A DNA stretch of 64,000 bases from Chrysomallon squamiferum (Eukaryota > Mollusca > Gastropoda > Neomphalida > Peltospiridae), in the NCBI GenBank assembly GCA_012295275.1, contig CM022666.1, positions 11,674,577 to 11,738,576 of the forward strand. Direction: 5' to 3'. The position numbers were made by a program, and so were the translations under genes. Positions within the stretch are counted from its first letter, which is position 1. Each line of letters begins with the position of its first letter. Below, in pieces: positions 60,601 through 64,000 of the stretch. The notes under the pieces are model-generated. The model saw nothing but the letters and a program-made list of their open reading frames with translations, was not told the DNA's origin and made no database searches.

Positions 60601-63600
60601 AAGTTACACATTTTAACTCTGTATTTATTGACAGGTTTTATTATCAAGATTTAAAATAAAAATTAGTTTTGTTTCAGTATCTGTATCTGTGATGTTGTTC
60701 TGAGATTTCAAGTTGTTGGAAGATGAGAGGAAAGTCCAGTTCATACAGACATGATAGTGTTTGTTTTAAAAAGTTGATAATCAGTTTGAAATGAAAGTTT
60801 TATTTCTTTATTTCACCAATAAAAGAAGTTATAAAAATAAAAATCCAAATTCTGTTTTAAATTAATCCAATTTTTACACATCTACAGATTTGTTTTAATC
60901 ATTAAGTTTCTAAATAATTGAGTACCTTAATTTCTCTTTATGGCTATTAAGTCATTTATAATTTTGTTTATTTGTAATTTCCTGAATGATCATACTTATT
61001 CAGATAAAAATTTAATATTATATCAGAATTCAGTAATAATGAAAGGGATTGTAATATTTTATGTATGTTCATTTTTTTGTCTTAAATGCTTTTTGTGTGT
61101 GTGTGTATTGCATGCTTCTACATATATGTCTTACATAATATATATATATATATATAGATCTGAATGTTTATTAACAGTTTGTTTAACTGAATTTTCCTGA
61201 TGACAGATACCAAATTTGTCTGAGTTCAGAGAAAAAACAATTTTTCTCAGTTTTTTTTACACTGAAGAAGCAAACTATTAAACATGTAACATGTTATGTA
61301 ACAATAAAAACAACAACAGCTTGAAAAACAATTTCTCAAAACATACCATGAGAACTGCTAACAAGCATAATGGATTTAAGAATTAAAATTCTGTGCCTTA
61401 AGTGATAATTAGTGAGATAATCAGAGTTAAAGTGAGAGTTAGTGAAATACTCAATGAAAAGTTTAGTATCAAAACTGCAAGTGGTTGATTAACTGCTGTT
61501 CCAATATCATATATCTGTTCTGTAAATTTGTATTTTATTTCTTCCTTTTGTTTATTTTTTCTGGAAGATATAAATATATTTTAACAGACAGGAAAAATTA
61601 TATCCAAGTGAACAAAGAACAGTTAAATGATTGTGGAAACTGCATATTGTATCAGATTTTATTTAGTTGATTAGATTAAAACGTGAATTTTTTTTTATTT
61701 TAAACTGAAATTAAAGTCAGTGTCTTTAAATAAAAATATATAAAATTAAAAATAAATAAAACATAAATACAGTAAAAAGCACACTAACAGAAATATTCAA
61801 TTTAAAGAAAGATAAAAATAAATAAATAAAAAAAATAAAAAATAATGTTCCTTAATTTCTGACATTCTTGTCCAGCAAACAAATGATTACCCGGCACCTC
61901 TTTGGTAAAAACAAAATTAAAAACAAATTTCTAGCAACAACCAATACCTTACCTCTTTCTCTTCAATGGGCACTGGATTCTTCAACAAAAGAAACAATTA
62001 TTCACCTACTATAAAATAAATTATCTATTTGCAACAACAAAAATTCATATCAAATCAAAATTATTTTCCAAAATATATTTTCTTCAATTATGCAAAGCAT
62101 TAAGACAATATAATACTGCAGTCTTATCATCATTTTGTCTATTTCTGTCTTAAAACATATTTATTTCACTTACACACACACACATACTTTCTTGCCCCTT
62201 CTTTGGGGAATATTTATTGTTATAGTATCTAAATAAAAGTAGATATCTATATACCCATATCACCTTCATATGACACTAGTAAAATTACAGTGAAACCCCT
62301 CAAAAACATAACATTAAAAAAAACAGAATTCTCTCAATTCAGATATTTTACATGGTCCTGTGAATTGTAGTTTAACACTAAAATTTAGCCTCTGTGCTGT
62401 ATAAGAGGAACCACTGTGTTCCTTTAATGCAGACTTTACCCTACAAACTGGATGGTCACACTGATGTCAGTCATTACTGCATTACTTACACTTTGAATGC
62501 CACTCATGCAATAATGTGATTCTGTATACAGAGTGAATTACATGTGCCCATGTTCCAGTGTCCCTGATGTGCAGTTGACAAAAACCAATTAACTGATTAA
62601 TTAACAGCTTTTAAATAATTAGAGGAAAATGGATACTACCTTTGTTCTGAGATCCAGTGTTACAAAGTTGGATTAACTTCCTAATTTTGACAGTCTGCCT
62701 GTAGATATTGCAATTTGAATTAATTTTTACAATTGTCCGAAACCTTTTTTGTTGTTGTGTTTTTTTTATCTTTGCAGAGTTTACAGACTGATTATTTGTT
62801 CTTTGGAATTCTGAATAATTTTCTAAATGTTTCTATAAATAATTAAATGTTTAATTTTATTCAAATGTTATTGTTTTTTAGCAGTTTTATTAGTACTATG
62901 TATGTAGAGAACACAAACCAACAAATGGTTTACCTCAATACTGAAATCTCTGTAAACCAGATACTGCTTAATGCCAAATTCTTTTTCAGGTCCCATTACT
63001 GTTCAGTTTTGAGTGGTTTCACTGTATGTACTTACTGCATGTATAAATCACATATCATACGCTAGTTATTTATTTCTGGGACCCGTATCACATTAAAACA
63101 GTAAAACACCATAGAAATACATGTAACTTTCTCCCTTCACAAATCATCTTATCATTTCTGTGTTTATTTCTTATCTGCTCACAGAAAATATTACTTATTT
63201 AAATGTGTTCAAAATTACAGCCACCATTCTGAACAGCTTATCTGGAAACTTACATGAACTGATGCAGCTCTAATTAATGATTAATTTAAATTTACAGCTA
63301 TTTTTAAAACAAAATGACTTCTTTCCTGGTTTAACATTAAAAACAAATTATTCACCTATCTGAAATGAATGAACATTAAGAAAGTAAGGACTGGTTTCTA
63401 ATGAAACTACTGCTGTTTTCTACCATGCTGCTAAGTTAAAGGAACACCATGCCACCATTACAGGACAACAAATGTTAAGCATGCCACGGAGCTACTACAG
63501 ATGTTAAACTATACCTGAACGTATGTGGTACTGGACGTCCGAGCTTTGCGCTGGCGACGAGCTTTTGGCTTTTTACCAGAATCTTGACTGTGACCTTCAT

Positions 63601-63973
63601 TCTTTTCCACAGGTTTTTCTTCCTGTCAGTCAAACAAATCAACACAATAAGAACATTTTCTGTCTATCACTGATCAGATTTAAACCCAAACAAAATTACA
63701 AAAACACCAAGACCCTAACACTGAGCATAAGATGAATTTAGATTTTTGTAAAATATTTATTTAACTATGGGATGGAATATGATCTCAATAAATATTCATT
63801 TCCTTATTAAATACTATATGTGTGAGTTTTCATGATCTGATTATTGTGACAAGTGTAAAGAAAAACATACCACTTTTTCTGGTGGAGGTTCCAGGTCTTC
63901 AGGGGGTAGAATGGGAGGTTCTAGATAGTAGCTGTTGGGCTGCCTCATGGAATGTTGATGATACAGCAACAGT
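57667..63973 (-). CDS. MED12: Mediator subunit MED12, C-terminal part (5' part outside window)
   Basis: Seven exons, all in phase: 63973-63871, 63622-63515, 61979-61953, 59700-59565, 59214-58924, 58685-58460, 57973-57667 (TAA); about 398 residues seen. MED12 is the Mediator kinase-module subunit that activates CDK8/cyclin C and relays signals such as Wnt in the nucleus. The first exon here has [20 protein letters not shown], closely like the YLEPLPLPPEDEEPP segment of vertebrate MED12. A basic stretch [15 protein letters not shown] follows, then a long Gln/Met/Pro-rich OPA-type region. The protein ends with [16 protein letters not shown], matching the conserved QQTAALVRQLQQQL end of vertebrate MED12, plus a Pro/Tyr tail. 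The third exon is only 27 nt. The kinase-module-binding N-terminus and LCEWAV region lie beyond the right edge. Identity rests on remembered family sequence, not on a search. Confidence 0.9.
59778..59946. repeat. Poly(T) and (TG)n tracts in a MED12 intron
   Basis: A run of about 25 T residues at 59778-59802 and a (TG)n run at 59907-59931 lie in the intron upstream of exon 59700-59565. The rest of the 59701-61952 intron shows no exon or repeat I can name. Confidence 0.75.
61980..63514 (-). other. MED12 intron upstream of the microexon
   Basis: About 1.5 kb of AT-rich DNA without a further exon I can support. The exons on both sides end and begin in phase 0, so no extra exon is required by the frame. 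Confidence 0.5.
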
Positions 63974-64000
63974 CTAATTAAAAAATAGCAAATTATGTTT

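Overview
This is animal nuclear DNA: AT-rich, with GT-AG introns of roughly 0.1-4 kb, GC-richer coding exons, no operons, and a very high load of microsatellites and minisatellites. The gene set (a NIT-domain receptor guanylyl cyclase, a WSC plus C-type-lectin membrane protein, a class A GPCR, a paired-like homeobox gene, MED12) suggests a lophotrochozoan, most likely a mollusc. That placement is inference from gene content; no marker gene was searched.

Layout. 1-1.4 kb: a 47-bp minisatellite running off the left edge. 3.2-7.1 kb (+): seven coding exons for a type I membrane protein with one WSC domain and one C-type lectin-like domain. 8.8-14.2 kb (-): a convergent gene for a smaller type I membrane protein whose membrane segment is clearly related to the first, but without the WSC/lectin ectodomain. 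17.9-23.4 kb (-): nine coding exons for a complete 645-residue NIT-domain guanylyl cyclase with an intronic 33-bp minisatellite and a missing catalytic Asn. 28.7-32.5 kb (+): a three-exon rhodopsin-family GPCR with a one-base frameshift at the start of TM4, and a 1.6-kb 28-bp minisatellite that begins inside its last codons. 37.2-41.3 kb (+): six coding exons for a 224-residue paired-like (Gln50) homeodomain factor with a recognisable TATA/CCAAT promoter.

42.6-43.3 kb: a non-autonomous DNA transposon with terminal inverted repeats and TA target duplication (pogo/Tigger-like). 43.7-46.8 kb (-) and 51.7-53.5 kb (+): two head-to-head paralogues of a tandem-repeat protein family I do not recognise, with consensus around R-V-K-P-E-A-x-E-I-A-x-x-N-K-G. 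57.7-64 kb (-): the 3' end of MED12, the Mediator kinase-module subunit, including a 27-nt microexon; the gene continues past the right edge.

The genes do not form one pathway. Two local duplications stand out: the tail-to-tail membrane-protein pair and the head-to-head repeat-protein pair. Microsatellites are dense from 1 to about 46.6 kb and become sparse to the right of that. Exon coordinates were read by eye from splice signals and checked for phase; no alignment, RNA or database search was available.
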